DNA from: Sedimentisphaerales bacterium
GTDB taxonomy: Bacteria; Planctomycetota; Phycisphaerae; Sedimentisphaerales; SM23-30
DNA length: 5,480 nt
Direction of reading: 5' to 3'
NCBI GenBank assembly: GCA_030636065.1
Contig: DAOVXR010000133.1
Coordinates: 1 to 5,480 of the forward strand
This document shows, piece by piece, positions 1 to 4,848 of this stretch; position 1 is the stretch's first letter, and every line of letters begins with the position of its first letter. The notes under the pieces are model-generated. The model had not been told where the DNA came from, searched no databases, and saw only the letters and a list, made by a program, of their open reading frames with translations. The position numbers and the translations under genes are program-made.

Positions 1-899
1 AATCCACTTATATTGAAAGTATCGGCAAGAAGGCCGCCGCCGAGGCCATTAACAGAGCTAAAGTCGATGTGGCCGAACAGGAAAAGGTCGGTTCCATCGG
101 CGAGGCCGAAGCCAACCGCGAAAAGAGCGTTCGGGCCGCGGAAAATGTGGCTGGGGCCGGCAAAGGCGAAAAGCAGGCCGAGGCTGATCGGCGTGTATAT
201 GTCCAGGGGCAGGAAGCTACGGCAATTGAAGGTGAGAACAAGGCCAAGGCCGATATTGCCGACTACAACGCTGTACTGGCAACCAAAGAAGCCGCCGCCC
301 TGCAGAAAGGTGAAGTGGCAAAACGAGAGGCGGAAGTCGAAATCCAGAAGGCGCAGTATCTTGCCGAGCAGGAACGACTCAATGCCGACGAAGTTGTCCG
401 CAAGGAAATCGAAAAACGCAAAATCGAAATCTCTGCCGAGGCCGAGGCCGAACGGCTCAGGCGAGAAGCCAAAGGTCAGGCCGACGCTATTCTGGCCAGG
501 TATGAGGCCGAGGCCAAGGGTATCCGCCAGGTGCTGGACAGCAAGGCAGCCGGGTACGAATCGCTGGTCGGAAGTTGCCGCGGCGATGCCAAGGCCGCTG
601 CCACCCTGCTGATGATCGAGAAAATCGAGGACATTGTCGCAAGCCAGGTCGAGGCCATCAAGAATATCAAGATCGATAAAATTACCGTCTGGGACTCCGG
701 AAATAGCGAAAAAGGCTCCGCAACCGCCAATTTTATGTCCGGCCTGATCAAGGCCATCCCGCCTCTGCAGGATGTAACAGGCATGGCAGGTGTGGAACTG
801 CCCGAATTTCTCGGCAAAATGGTCGATGACGCCAAATCGGCCGCGACAACTCAAACACCACCACCGGCTAAACCCGTGCCGACGAAAAAAAAAGAATAA
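1..899 (+). CDS. Flotillin/SPFH-family protein, C-terminal part (5' end outside window)
   Basis: The reading frame is open from base 3 to a TAA at 897-899, giving 298 codons; the GTG at 69 is internal, because homologous-looking sequence continues upstream (YIESIGKKAAAEAINRAKVD). Flotillins are usually near 500 residues, so the N-terminal membrane hairpin and SPFH/band-7 domain should lie left of the window. What is visible is the flotillin tail: a long Ala/Glu/Lys-rich coiled coil with repeated EAEA-type units (GEAEANREK, QAEADRR, SAEAEAERLRREAKGQADA), then a more globular segment (LLMIEKIEDIVASQVEAIKNIKIDKITVWDSG) typical of the flotillin C-terminus, and a Pro/Lys-rich end (TPPPAKPVPTKKKE). 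Flotillins oligomerise on the inner face of the cytoplasmic membrane and organise membrane domains; the cargo here is unknown. It lies 78 bp before the sigma factor gene on the same strand. No terminator hairpin is visible between them. Family assignment is firm; the role is inferred. Confidence 0.9.
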   Translation, partial: STYIESIGKKAAAEAINRAKVDVAEQEKVGSIGEAEANREKSVRAAENVAGAGKGEKQAEADRRVYVQGQEATAIEGENKAKADIADYNAVLATKEAAALQKGEVAKREAEVEIQKAQYLAEQERLNADEVVRKEIEKRKIEISAEAEAERLRREAKGQADAILARYEAEAKGIRQVLDSKAAGYESLVGSCRGDAKAAATLLMIEKIEDIVASQVEAIKNIKIDKITVWDSGNSEKGSATANFMSGLIKAIPPLQDVTGMAGVELPEFLGKMVDDAKSAATTQTPPPAKPVPTKKKE

Positions 900-977
900 C
901 AGCAACTAATATATTGTAACAGTATAAATATATTCAATCTAATCCGTCGAGGCAAATCGGCCGATATTAGTATTGAT

Positions 978-1787
978 ATGGAATCAACGCTACAAATGTA
1001 CCTGGAGGAAATCGACGCTGCTCCCCTGCTGACCGCCGAGCAGGAGAAGGACCTTGCGCGTCGAATTATTAACGATAACGACCCTGAAGCTCGCGATCGA
1101 ATGATACGGAGCAATCTTCGCCTCGTGGTTAATATCGCCAAGAAGTATGCCAATCGAGGGATGCCGCTGGCGGATTTGATCGAAGAGGGGAACCTGGGAT
1201 TGCTAAGGGCGGTAGAGGGGTTTGACCCGGAACACGGCTCGCGGTTCAGTACGTATGCGTCGTGGTGGATCAAGCAGGGCATTAAGCGGTCCCTTATCAA
1301 TAGTGTTCAGCCGATTCACATTCCGGCTTATATGGTGGAAATGGTCGCCCGCTGGAAACAAACAACAATGGAACTGGAAGATCAATTCGGACGTTTGCCG
1401 ACGATGGAGGAGATGAACCGGGCTATGGAGGTTTCGCCGCGTAAATTAAAGATTATCCGGCGGGCAGTGAAGGCGTTCAGTTCGCCGACGCAGATGCCTG
1501 CCTCGGAAGAATCCCTGTCGCTCAACGAAATACTCGAAGACGAACGGACGCCCCGGCCGGAAGAAGCGGTCTTTAACAAGGACGAAATGCAGACAATAAT
1601 GCGACTGCTGAACGAGATTGACGAACGCGAAGCGGAAGTATTGCGATTGCGGTTCGGACTCAACGGGGACGGGCCGCTAACGCTGAAAGAGATCGGCAAA
1701 CAGGTGGGACTGACACGGGAAAGAGTGCGACAGATCGAGAAGGAATCGCTGGAAAAATTGAATCAGATTCTAACAGCAGACGATTAA
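978..1787 (+). CDS. RpoD/SigA-like sigma-70 family RNA polymerase sigma factor (region 1.1 absent, group-2-like)
   Basis: A complete 269-residue sigma factor that directs RNA polymerase to promoters. Region 1.2 is residues 1-35 (MYLEEI, PLLTAEQEKDLARRI); region 2 is about 42-112 (NLRLVVNIAKKY, DLIEEGNLGLLRAVEGFDP, RFSTYASWWIKQGIKR); region 3 is about 113-195; region 4 is about 200-262, with the -35-binding helix TRERVRQIEKESLEKL. Region 1.1 and the large non-conserved insert of primary sigma factors are missing, and the length is near that of RpoS-like factors, so it is probably an alternative rather than the housekeeping factor. In the -10-reading helix the Gln of the E. coli RpoD Q437/T440 pair is kept (Q100), but the Thr position is Lys103. 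The ATG at 978 fits because region 1.2 begins at once. The frame is open back to 900 but has no ATG/GTG/TTG there. No clear Shine-Dalgarno is seen; a 10-bp palindrome ATCGGCCGAT (956-965) and an A/T-rich stretch with TATAAA (923-928) precede it. DUF192 follows after 34 bp. Confidence 0.95.
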   Translation: MESTLQMYLEEIDAAPLLTAEQEKDLARRIINDNDPEARDRMIRSNLRLVVNIAKKYANRGMPLADLIEEGNLGLLRAVEGFDPEHGSRFSTYASWWIKQGIKRSLINSVQPIHIPAYMVEMVARWKQTTMELEDQFGRLPTMEEMNRAMEVSPRKLKIIRRAVKAFSSPTQMPASEESLSLNEILEDERTPRPEEAVFNKDEMQTIMRLLNEIDEREAEVLRLRFGLNGDGPLTLKEIGKQVGLTRERVRQIEKESLEKLNQILTADD

Positions 1788-1810
1788 ACGCAACCTCTAA
1801 ATACATCGGT

Positions 1811-1830
1811 AGGGTGGGGCTTTGACCCAC
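1811..1830 (+). promoter_or_regulatory. Hairpin enclosing the ribosome site and TTG start of the DUF192 gene
   Basis: GTGGG at 1814-1818 is exactly complementary to CCCAC at 1826-1830, leaving a 7-nt loop (1819-1825). The purine-rich ribosome site (AGGGTGGGG, 1811-1819) forms the left arm, and the TTG start codon (1822-1824) lies in the loop. In mRNA this would mask the ribosome site. It is not followed by a T run, so it does not look like a sigma-gene terminator. The GGGTGGG..CCCAC shape resembles short GC-rich intergenic hairpin repeats found in many bacterial genomes, so it may be an inserted repeat that the gene now uses for its start. The pairing is directly visible; the regulatory role is inferred. 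Confidence 0.45.
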
Positions 1831-2346
1831 ACATCAAACATTTTAATACTGTCGTTATTGCTCGTGGCAGCGATTGTTTCGTGCGAGAAGGAGCCTGACA
1901 GGGAAGATTCGGCTGAGCAGGGTACCCGTTTATTTCAGCCTGAGCGTTTGTCCAAAACAACGATTATTCTGGCCGGGCAGTCTTTTTCGGTGGAACTCGC
2001 TGTTACCCGTGCTGCCCGGACGCGGGGATTGATGTTTCGCAGGGGATTGGCCGCTGATGCCGGCATGCTTTTCGTATTTGAAAAGGAACGACCGCGCGGC
2101 TTCTATATGAAGAACTGCCTGATTGATCTGGATGTCGTTTTTATTACCGCCGAGGGGGAAATCGCCCGACTAACGACCATGCGGACACCCGTACCCGGCA
2201 AGCCTCTGAAGACATACGAAAGCGGCATACCGGTTAAATACGTATTGGAACTGCCCGCCGGTACCGCCCGGCGAATAGGCCTTCAACCCGACCAGACCAT
2301 CGATTTGCCCGCCCGTATCCGCAATATCATCCCCGAACCGCTGTAG
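1822..2346 (+). CDS. DUF192 family lipoprotein
   Basis: A 174-residue protein with an N-terminal lipoprotein signal: hydrophobic ILILSLLLVAAIVS, then Cys21 in the lipobox IVSC. The mature protein is therefore probably lipid-anchored on the outer face of the cytoplasmic membrane or in the outer membrane. A polar linker (residues 22-50) leads to the DUF192 domain (about 53-165), with its hallmark segments GLMFRR (69-74), GMLFVF (81-86), FYMKNCLIDLDVVFI (94-108) and KYVLELPAG (139-147). DUF192 proteins are small exported beta-rich domains of unknown biochemical function. The start is TTG 1822: an in-frame TAG at 1810-1812 blocks any earlier start, AGGG lies 7 nt upstream, and the signal peptide follows immediately. 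The first in-frame ATG lies deep inside the domain. It is 34 bp after the sigma factor gene on the same strand, so co-transcription is plausible. It ends convergently, 24 bp from the RRM gene stop, with no terminator hairpin visible between. Confidence 0.88.
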   Translation: MTHTSNILILSLLLVAAIVSCEKEPDREDSAEQGTRLFQPERLSKTTIILAGQSFSVELAVTRAARTRGLMFRRGLAADAGMLFVFEKERPRGFYMKNCLIDLDVVFITAEGEIARLTTMRTPVPGKPLKTYESGIPVKYVLELPAGTARRIGLQPDQTIDLPARIRNIIPEPL

Positions 2347-2370
2347 AGACGGACAAGAACACGACAGGCG

Positions 2371-2805
2371 TTAATCATCGTCAAGGCCGCTGCCGAAACC
2401 GCTGTCGTCAGATTTATTGGTGCCTTCTTCGGGGCTTACGGCATTGCCTTCGTTCCCACCCGATCTGTTGCTGTCGTAGCCGCCACCGCCGCCACCGTAG
2501 CCGCCACTATCGCGTCTGCCGCCGCCACTGTAGCCACCGCCACCACCGCGGGAACCTCTGTCCTCGCGTTCTTTGGCCTGATTGACTTTCAGGTTCCGGC
2601 CGTCGAAATCATTTCCGTCCAGCGCGGCTATTGCGGCCTGGGCGTTCGAGTCGTCCGGCATTTCCACAAAGCCAAATCCTCTGGATCGTCCAGTTACGCG
2701 ATCCTGGATGATCGTTACGGTATCAACCGGACCGGACTGCTCGAACAAACCGCGAAGCCCCTCTTCAGTAGTCGAGAAAGACAGATTTCCAACATAAATA
2801 TTCAT
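2371..2805 (-). CDS. Glycine-rich RRM-domain RNA-binding protein
   Basis: A 144-residue protein with one RNA recognition motif (residues 1-79) and a low-complexity tail. RNP2 is IYVGNL (3-8) and RNP1 is RGFGFVEM (42-49); the aromatic residues that stack on RNA bases (Tyr4, Phe44, Phe46) are all present. The linker KEREDRGSRGG leads into a Gly/Tyr/Arg-rich stretch (86-118, GGGGGYSGGGRR and GGYGGGGGGY), then an acidic end (SPEEGTNKSDD, GLDDD). This is the layout of cyanobacterial Rbp and plant glycine-rich proteins, which bind single-stranded RNA and are often cold-induced; the RNA target here is unknown. The ATG at 2805 has AGGAG (2819-2815) 9 nt upstream. The gene follows the phosphatase on the same strand after 134 bp but has its own strong promoter and a leader of about 100 nt, so it is probably expressed independently. 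The tail DNA (about 2478-2550) is a GCC/ACC-rich simple repeat. Confidence 0.95.
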   Translation of the reverse strand: MNIYVGNLSFSTTEEGLRGLFEQSGPVDTVTIIQDRVTGRSRGFGFVEMPDDSNAQAAIAALDGNDFDGRNLKVNQAKEREDRGSRGGGGGYSGGGRRDSGGYGGGGGGYDSNRSGGNEGNAVSPEEGTNKSDDSGFGSGLDDD

Positions 2806-2908
2806 ACCAACACACTCCTAAAACAGAAAAACTTAACTTATGCCGGAACAGCCTTCCCTGACCAAAACACACCGGATCGGACAACCAAAAGACATACGCC
2901 AGCCATTT
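2806..2908 (-). promoter_or_regulatory. Long 5' leader of the RRM gene, possible 22-codon upstream ORF
   Basis: With the promoter at 2943-2915, transcription should begin near 2908, leaving about 100 nt before the RRM start. Inside it is a 22-codon frame starting ATG at 2906-2904, only about 2 nt from the predicted 5' end, and ending TAA at 2840-2838 (begins MAGVCLLVVRSG). It has no Shine-Dalgarno and would have to be read as a leaderless ORF, so it may be chance. The self-complementary CCGGATCGG (2872-2880) and a small GGAA/TTCC stem are the only local structures seen. Long leaders on mRNAs for cold-shock or RNA-binding proteins often mediate temperature response or autoregulation; that role is inferred here. 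Confidence 0.35.
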
Positions 2909-2914
2909 TCGGGC

Positions 2915-2943
2915 ATTATAACAATTATTGCAGGGGTTTTCAA
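2915..2943 (-). promoter_or_regulatory. Sigma-70-type promoter for the RRM gene
   Basis: On the minus strand, TTGAAA (2943-2938) and a perfect TATAAT (2920-2915) are separated by exactly 17 bp. This is five of six bases at -35 and six of six at -10, with the ideal spacing. The predicted start is near 2908. The -35 hexamer contains the TGA stop codon (2942-2940) of the phosphatase gene, so the two transcription units abut without spare DNA. Promoter identity is read from sequence only. Confidence 0.8.
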
Positions 2944-4139
2944 GCAGGACTAAAAAATATTTCCACTCCTACGATAGTAACATCGTCGCGCGGATGCAGT
3001 GAGCCTTCCTGGTTTTCGATGGTGGTTACGAGCTTCTTGCACATGGTTTGTATGTCGGTATGGGCCAGGTACTCGAACTCCTGCCGGAAACGTAGCGGCT
3101 GGTCCGGCCCATCATTGACAAAGGCCTCCTCTATACCATCGCTGTATAGCAGTAATTTATCGCCTCGGGCGAGTTGGAAGGATTGTGTGGTGTATTCCTG
3201 ATCGGGAAAGATACCCAGCAGAGATCCCCTGGCTTCTATCTCGCTCATTCGGCCCTGCCGGTCGATCCGCAGAGGAAAGGGATGGCCGGCGCCGGCGATT
3301 CGCAGTTGCAGCGTTTTGGTGTTGAGTAGTCCGTAACAGCAGGTGGCAAACTGGAAATCACTGAGTTTTTGGCTGAAAAGTTCCTGGTTCAGTTGTGCCA
3401 GCACATCGCCCGGCTCCACCAGGGTGTAATCGCGTCCGCTGATACGTTTGGTTACGAGGGCCTGTTTTATAAACATAGTCAATAACGCCGCCGGCATACC
3501 GTGTCCAACGACGTCAGCTATATAAAAACTCACATTCTCTTCGTCCAGACGTTTTACATCGTAAATATCGCCGCTGACCCATGTAGCCGGCCGATAAACA
3601 CTGGCAAACCCGCACCCCTCGATTTGCGGCATCTGACGCGGCAGAAAATCTCGCTGAAGACGGGCCGCCAGACGCATTTCCTCGTCAACCTGAACAAAGT
3701 AACTGTTCATTGGTCGGCTCTGACAACGCAGCATATTTATCTCCGCGTTTAGTTCTGAAAGTCGCGGCTGCAACTCGAGCAGCATAGTTAGCCGTCCTTT
3801 CAGCATTTCGCATGATTCGCCCCGCCTGGCCGGAAAAATCCTCTTATAGTCGCGAAGCTCAGTCCAACTGCTCAACAGGGCCTCCTCGGCCAGAATCAGC
3901 ATATTAATGGACAGACTTTCTACCTCGGCGGTAATTTGTTTGAGATAATTTTCTTCTGATGGATGTGTTTTTTCCAGGGCAAGAACCGCCGCCGCGTTCT
4001 TGCCAAGCTCCTTCAACTGCTCCAGGGCATCCTGTGGGCGACAGAGACGGCTTTCGATGTCTAATTGCTCCACCGCCTGCCGCAGCCCCGCCGGCAGTTC
4101 TGTATCGGCATTGTTGATTATTAATAACTGACTATCCAT
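2940..4139 (-). CDS. PP2C/SpoIIE (RsbU-type) serine/threonine phosphatase with degenerate receiver-like N-domain
   Basis: A 399-residue cytosolic protein with no signal peptide or membrane segment. The C-terminal PP2C-type domain (about 155-396) has the RsbU/SpoIIE signatures in order: AARLQRDFLP (158-167), SGDIYD (189-194), ADVVGHGMPAAL (208-219), GAGHPFPLRI (283-292), LLLYSDGIEEAF (329-340) and RDDVTIVGVEI (384-394). The expected metal-binding Asp residues (D191, D209, D334, D385/D386) are present, so it should be active on phospho-Ser/Thr. Residues 1-115 look like a response-regulator fold (LLIINNAD, AVLALEK, NMLILAEEAL), but the phospho-acceptor Asp position reads as Ala-Leu-Glu, suggesting a pseudo-receiver. 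A Leu-rich helix (about 117-160) links the domains. Such phosphatases usually act on STAS-domain anti-sigma antagonists; no partner is encoded in the window. ATG 4139 is the first start after an in-frame TAA; only a weak AAAGA precedes it. Confidence 0.93.
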   Translation of the reverse strand: MDSQLLIINNADTELPAGLRQAVEQLDIESRLCRPQDALEQLKELGKNAAAVLALEKTHPSEENYLKQITAEVESLSINMLILAEEALLSSWTELRDYKRIFPARRGESCEMLKGRLTMLLELQPRLSELNAEINMLRCQSRPMNSYFVQVDEEMRLAARLQRDFLPRQMPQIEGCGFASVYRPATWVSGDIYDVKRLDEENVSFYIADVVGHGMPAALLTMFIKQALVTKRISGRDYTLVEPGDVLAQLNQELFSQKLSDFQFATCCYGLLNTKTLQLRIAGAGHPFPLRIDRQGRMSEIEARGSLLGIFPDQEYTTQSFQLARGDKLLLYSDGIEEAFVNDGPDQPLRFRQEFEYLAHTDIQTMCKKLVTTIENQEGSLHPRDDVTIVGVEIFFSPA

Positions 4140-4209
4140 ATCTTTAGATTATTCGTCTGTTGAAAGGTCCGGCTTTAGGCGGAAACCGGATTGTTTTTGA
4201 AAGAGCGGA

Positions 4210-4406
4210 TTCAACTCATAAGTGCAACAAGTGTTAACTGATTATATGACAACAGGTTGGCGACGAAAAAAATAGTTCGAGGCCCCGGCTGGAAAATTTT
4301 CCCCCCCGTACCCCAAATTTGTCCAGCCGCCCAAACGATTTTTCTCTCGGTTCCGCTTAGAAGTCAGACGCTGGGACATCGGGCAATGTTGCACTTATTA
4401 CTTGAA
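4210..4406. repeat. Imperfect ~197-bp fold-back element with 20-bp terminal inverted repeats
   Basis: The left arm 4210-4229 and the reverse complement of 4387-4406 agree at 18 of 20 positions; the inner 12 bp (ATAAGTGCAACA, 4218-4229, against 4387-4398) match perfectly. Symmetry continues inward. CTGATTATATG (4239-4249) resembles the complement of the DNA around 4356-4367. GAAAAAAATAGTTCG (4265-4279) pairs at 12 of 15 with 4332-4346. Positions 4286-4300 pair at 13 of 15 with 4315-4329, closing a C-rich 14-nt loop (4301-4314). A perfect 12-bp palindrome GGAAAATTTTCC lies at 4291-4302. No ORF and no obvious target-site duplication is visible. It could be a MITE-like non-autonomous element or the template of a structured RNA. 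The pairing is directly visible; the identity is inferred. Confidence 0.6.
4241..4246 (-). promoter_or_regulatory. Candidate -10 element for the phosphatase gene
   Basis: A perfect TATAAT reads on the minus strand at 4246-4241, which would start transcription near 4234 and give a leader of about 95 nt to the phosphatase ATG. The base run where a -35 should be is T-rich (TTTTCG) and poor. If real, the ATAAGTGC octamer at 4218-4225 would lie at about +9 to +16, a position suited to a repressor. Confidence 0.35.
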
Positions 4407-4507
4407 ACTGCAAAGCCTTTTTGCCTGTGAGTTATAAAAATTTGGTAATGCAGCCCCTTGTCAGATAAGGAGTAATAAAAATTATAGAAAAAATCCAAAA
4501 AACCCGA

Positions 4508-4536
4508 TTGACTATACAAGATGTGGTATCTATTAT
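4508..4536 (+). promoter_or_regulatory. Sigma-70-type promoter in the nrdJ upstream region
   Basis: TTGACT (4508-4513) and TATTAT (4531-4536) are spaced by exactly 17 bp, with five of six bases correct in each hexamer. The predicted start is near 4543. A transcript from here to nrdJ would have a leader of about 305 nt containing the fold-back at 4578-4662 and the palindrome at 4695-4715. The same TTG also opens a short reading frame (4508-4711), which I judge to be accidental. Confidence 0.55.
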
Positions 4537-4577
4537 AGGAAGCACTTCAAGATATTGGAGTAAATGGGTAGTGCGGT

Positions 4578-4662
4578 GGGCGGCCCTTTATGGCTCGCCC
4601 GATATATTTTACGGTTTTTTGTTGACCAATCTGCTGTTTGGGCGGGCAGTGATAAAGCGCCC
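4578..4662 (+). repeat. Imperfect inverted repeat able to form alternative RNA stems in the nrdJ leader
   Basis: Two local hairpins are visible. Hairpin A pairs GGGCGGCC (4578-4585) with GGC-T-CGCCC (4592-4600), with one bulged T and the loop CTTTAT. Hairpin B pairs GGGCG (4640-4644) with CGCCC (4658-4662), or alternatively GGCAG (4645-4649) with CTGCC (4662-4666). The arms can also pair with each other over long range: GGGCG 4578-4582 with 4658-4662, CTTTAT 4586-4591 with ATAAAG 4652-4657, and a third G/C block near 4596-4600 with 4640-4644. Local and long-range folds are mutually exclusive. A T6 run (4615-4620) lies 14 nt past hairpin A, too far for a classic terminator. Function is not known. 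Confidence 0.5.
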
Positions 4663-4694
4663 TGCCGGATTTAATCTATTTGACACTGAAAATG

Positions 4695-4715
4695 GCACTT
4701 ATGGGCCATAAGTGC
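4695..4715. repeat. 21-bp palindrome containing two ATAAGTGC boxes
   Basis: GCACTTATGG (4695-4704) and CCATAAGTGC (4706-4715) are perfect 10-bp inverted arms around a single central G. Each arm ends in the octamer ATAAGTGC/GCACTTAT, which also forms the tips of the 4210-4406 fold-back. With one central base it suits a dimeric DNA-binding protein better than an RNA hairpin. It lies about 107 bp upstream of the proximal nrdJ -10 box. Confidence 0.55.
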
Positions 4716-4727
4716 TGTGGGTATGCG

Positions 4728-4742
4728 CCGAATACGTTTCGG
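4728..4742. repeat. Small 5-bp stem-loop
   Basis: CCGAA (4728-4732) and TTCGG (4738-4742) are perfect inverted arms around a 5-nt loop. The following bases (AAATTGTTTTC) are only partly T-rich, so it is at best a weak terminator for transcripts from the 4508 promoter. It may be coincidental. Confidence 0.25.
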
Positions 4743-4782
4743 AAATTGTTTTCAACAGGGTTAAGTTCTTTCTGCCACGTTA

Positions 4783-4792
4783 CTTACGTAAG
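4783..4792. promoter_or_regulatory. 10-bp perfect palindrome, candidate operator of the nrdJ promoter
   Basis: CTTACGTAAG is a perfect palindrome centred about 45 bp upstream of the start predicted from the proximal TGCTATAAT box. That promoter has no recognisable -35 hexamer, and activator sites often sit at this distance in such promoters. No known regulator motif was recognised. Confidence 0.35.
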
Positions 4793-4817
4793 ATTACATA
4801 CATAGAATCATAAATTG

Positions 4818-4826
4818 TGCTATAAT
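4818..4826 (+). promoter_or_regulatory. Extended -10 promoter immediately upstream of nrdJ
   Basis: TGCTATAAT is a perfect extended -10 element (TG, one base, TATAAT). The positions 17 bp upstream (ATACAT, 4798-4803) do not resemble TTGACA. Transcription would start near 4832-4834, giving a very short leader that just includes the AGGAG ribosome site (4838-4842). Confidence 0.65.
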
Positions 4827-4848
4827 TAATAAGGGACAGGAGTTCGCC

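Larger units (their letters stand above)
4140..4848. other. Gene-free divergent intergenic region rich in inverted repeats
   Basis: About 710 bp between the phosphatase start and the nrdJ start carries no convincing gene on either strand. It holds at least three promoter-like sites, two long fold-back structures and two short palindromes, listed separately. Base composition is patchy: G+C-rich blocks (4281-4330, 4571-4600, 4640-4668) alternate with A/T-rich ones (4431-4500, 4793-4830). The stretch 4407-4507 has no hairpin or gene that I can see. No CCACTG-type cobalamin-riboswitch core and no NrdR-like box (ACACwATATwGTGT) was found upstream of nrdJ by eye. Confidence 0.7.

Noticed and set aside
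13..612. Plus-strand 199-codon frame overlapping the flotillin gene.
   Set aside because: Arg/Pro/Lys-rich out-of-frame product; the flotillin frame carries the recognisable family sequence.
833..963. Direct repeat CAAATCGGCCG at 833-843 and 953-963.
   Set aside because: Only 11 bp, one copy lies inside the flotillin coding end, and the flanks do not match; most likely chance.
900..977. Promoter for the sigma factor gene in the A/T-rich spacer (TATAAA at 923-928, TATATT at 929-934).
   Set aside because: No acceptable -35 hexamer at 16-18 bp from either; the A/T richness alone is not enough.
2347..2370. Bidirectional terminator between the convergent DUF192 and RRM genes.
   Set aside because: The 24-bp gap has no hairpin and no T run; termination must lie elsewhere or be factor-dependent.
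4481..4711. A + strand frame of 67 codons from TTG 4508, extendable to an ATT codon at 4481 with AAGGAG 7 nt upstream; its start (LTIQDVVSIIGSTSRYWSKWV) vaguely resembles an excisionase-type helix-turn-helix.
   Set aside because: The TTG is better explained as a -35 box, ATT starts are very rare, the rest shows no family features, and the frame runs through the GC hairpins and ends inside the 21-bp palindrome. A search with this peptide finding conserved homologues would overturn this.
4543..4848. Cobalamin riboswitch upstream of nrdJ.
   Set aside because: Expected from the enzyme's cofactor, but the conserved B12-box and the CCACTG-type core were not found by eye. A covariance-model search would settle it.
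4720..4848. NrdR-box pair upstream of nrdJ.
   Set aside because: No pair of ACACwATATwGTGT-like 16-mers was found; CTTACGTAAG does not match that consensus.
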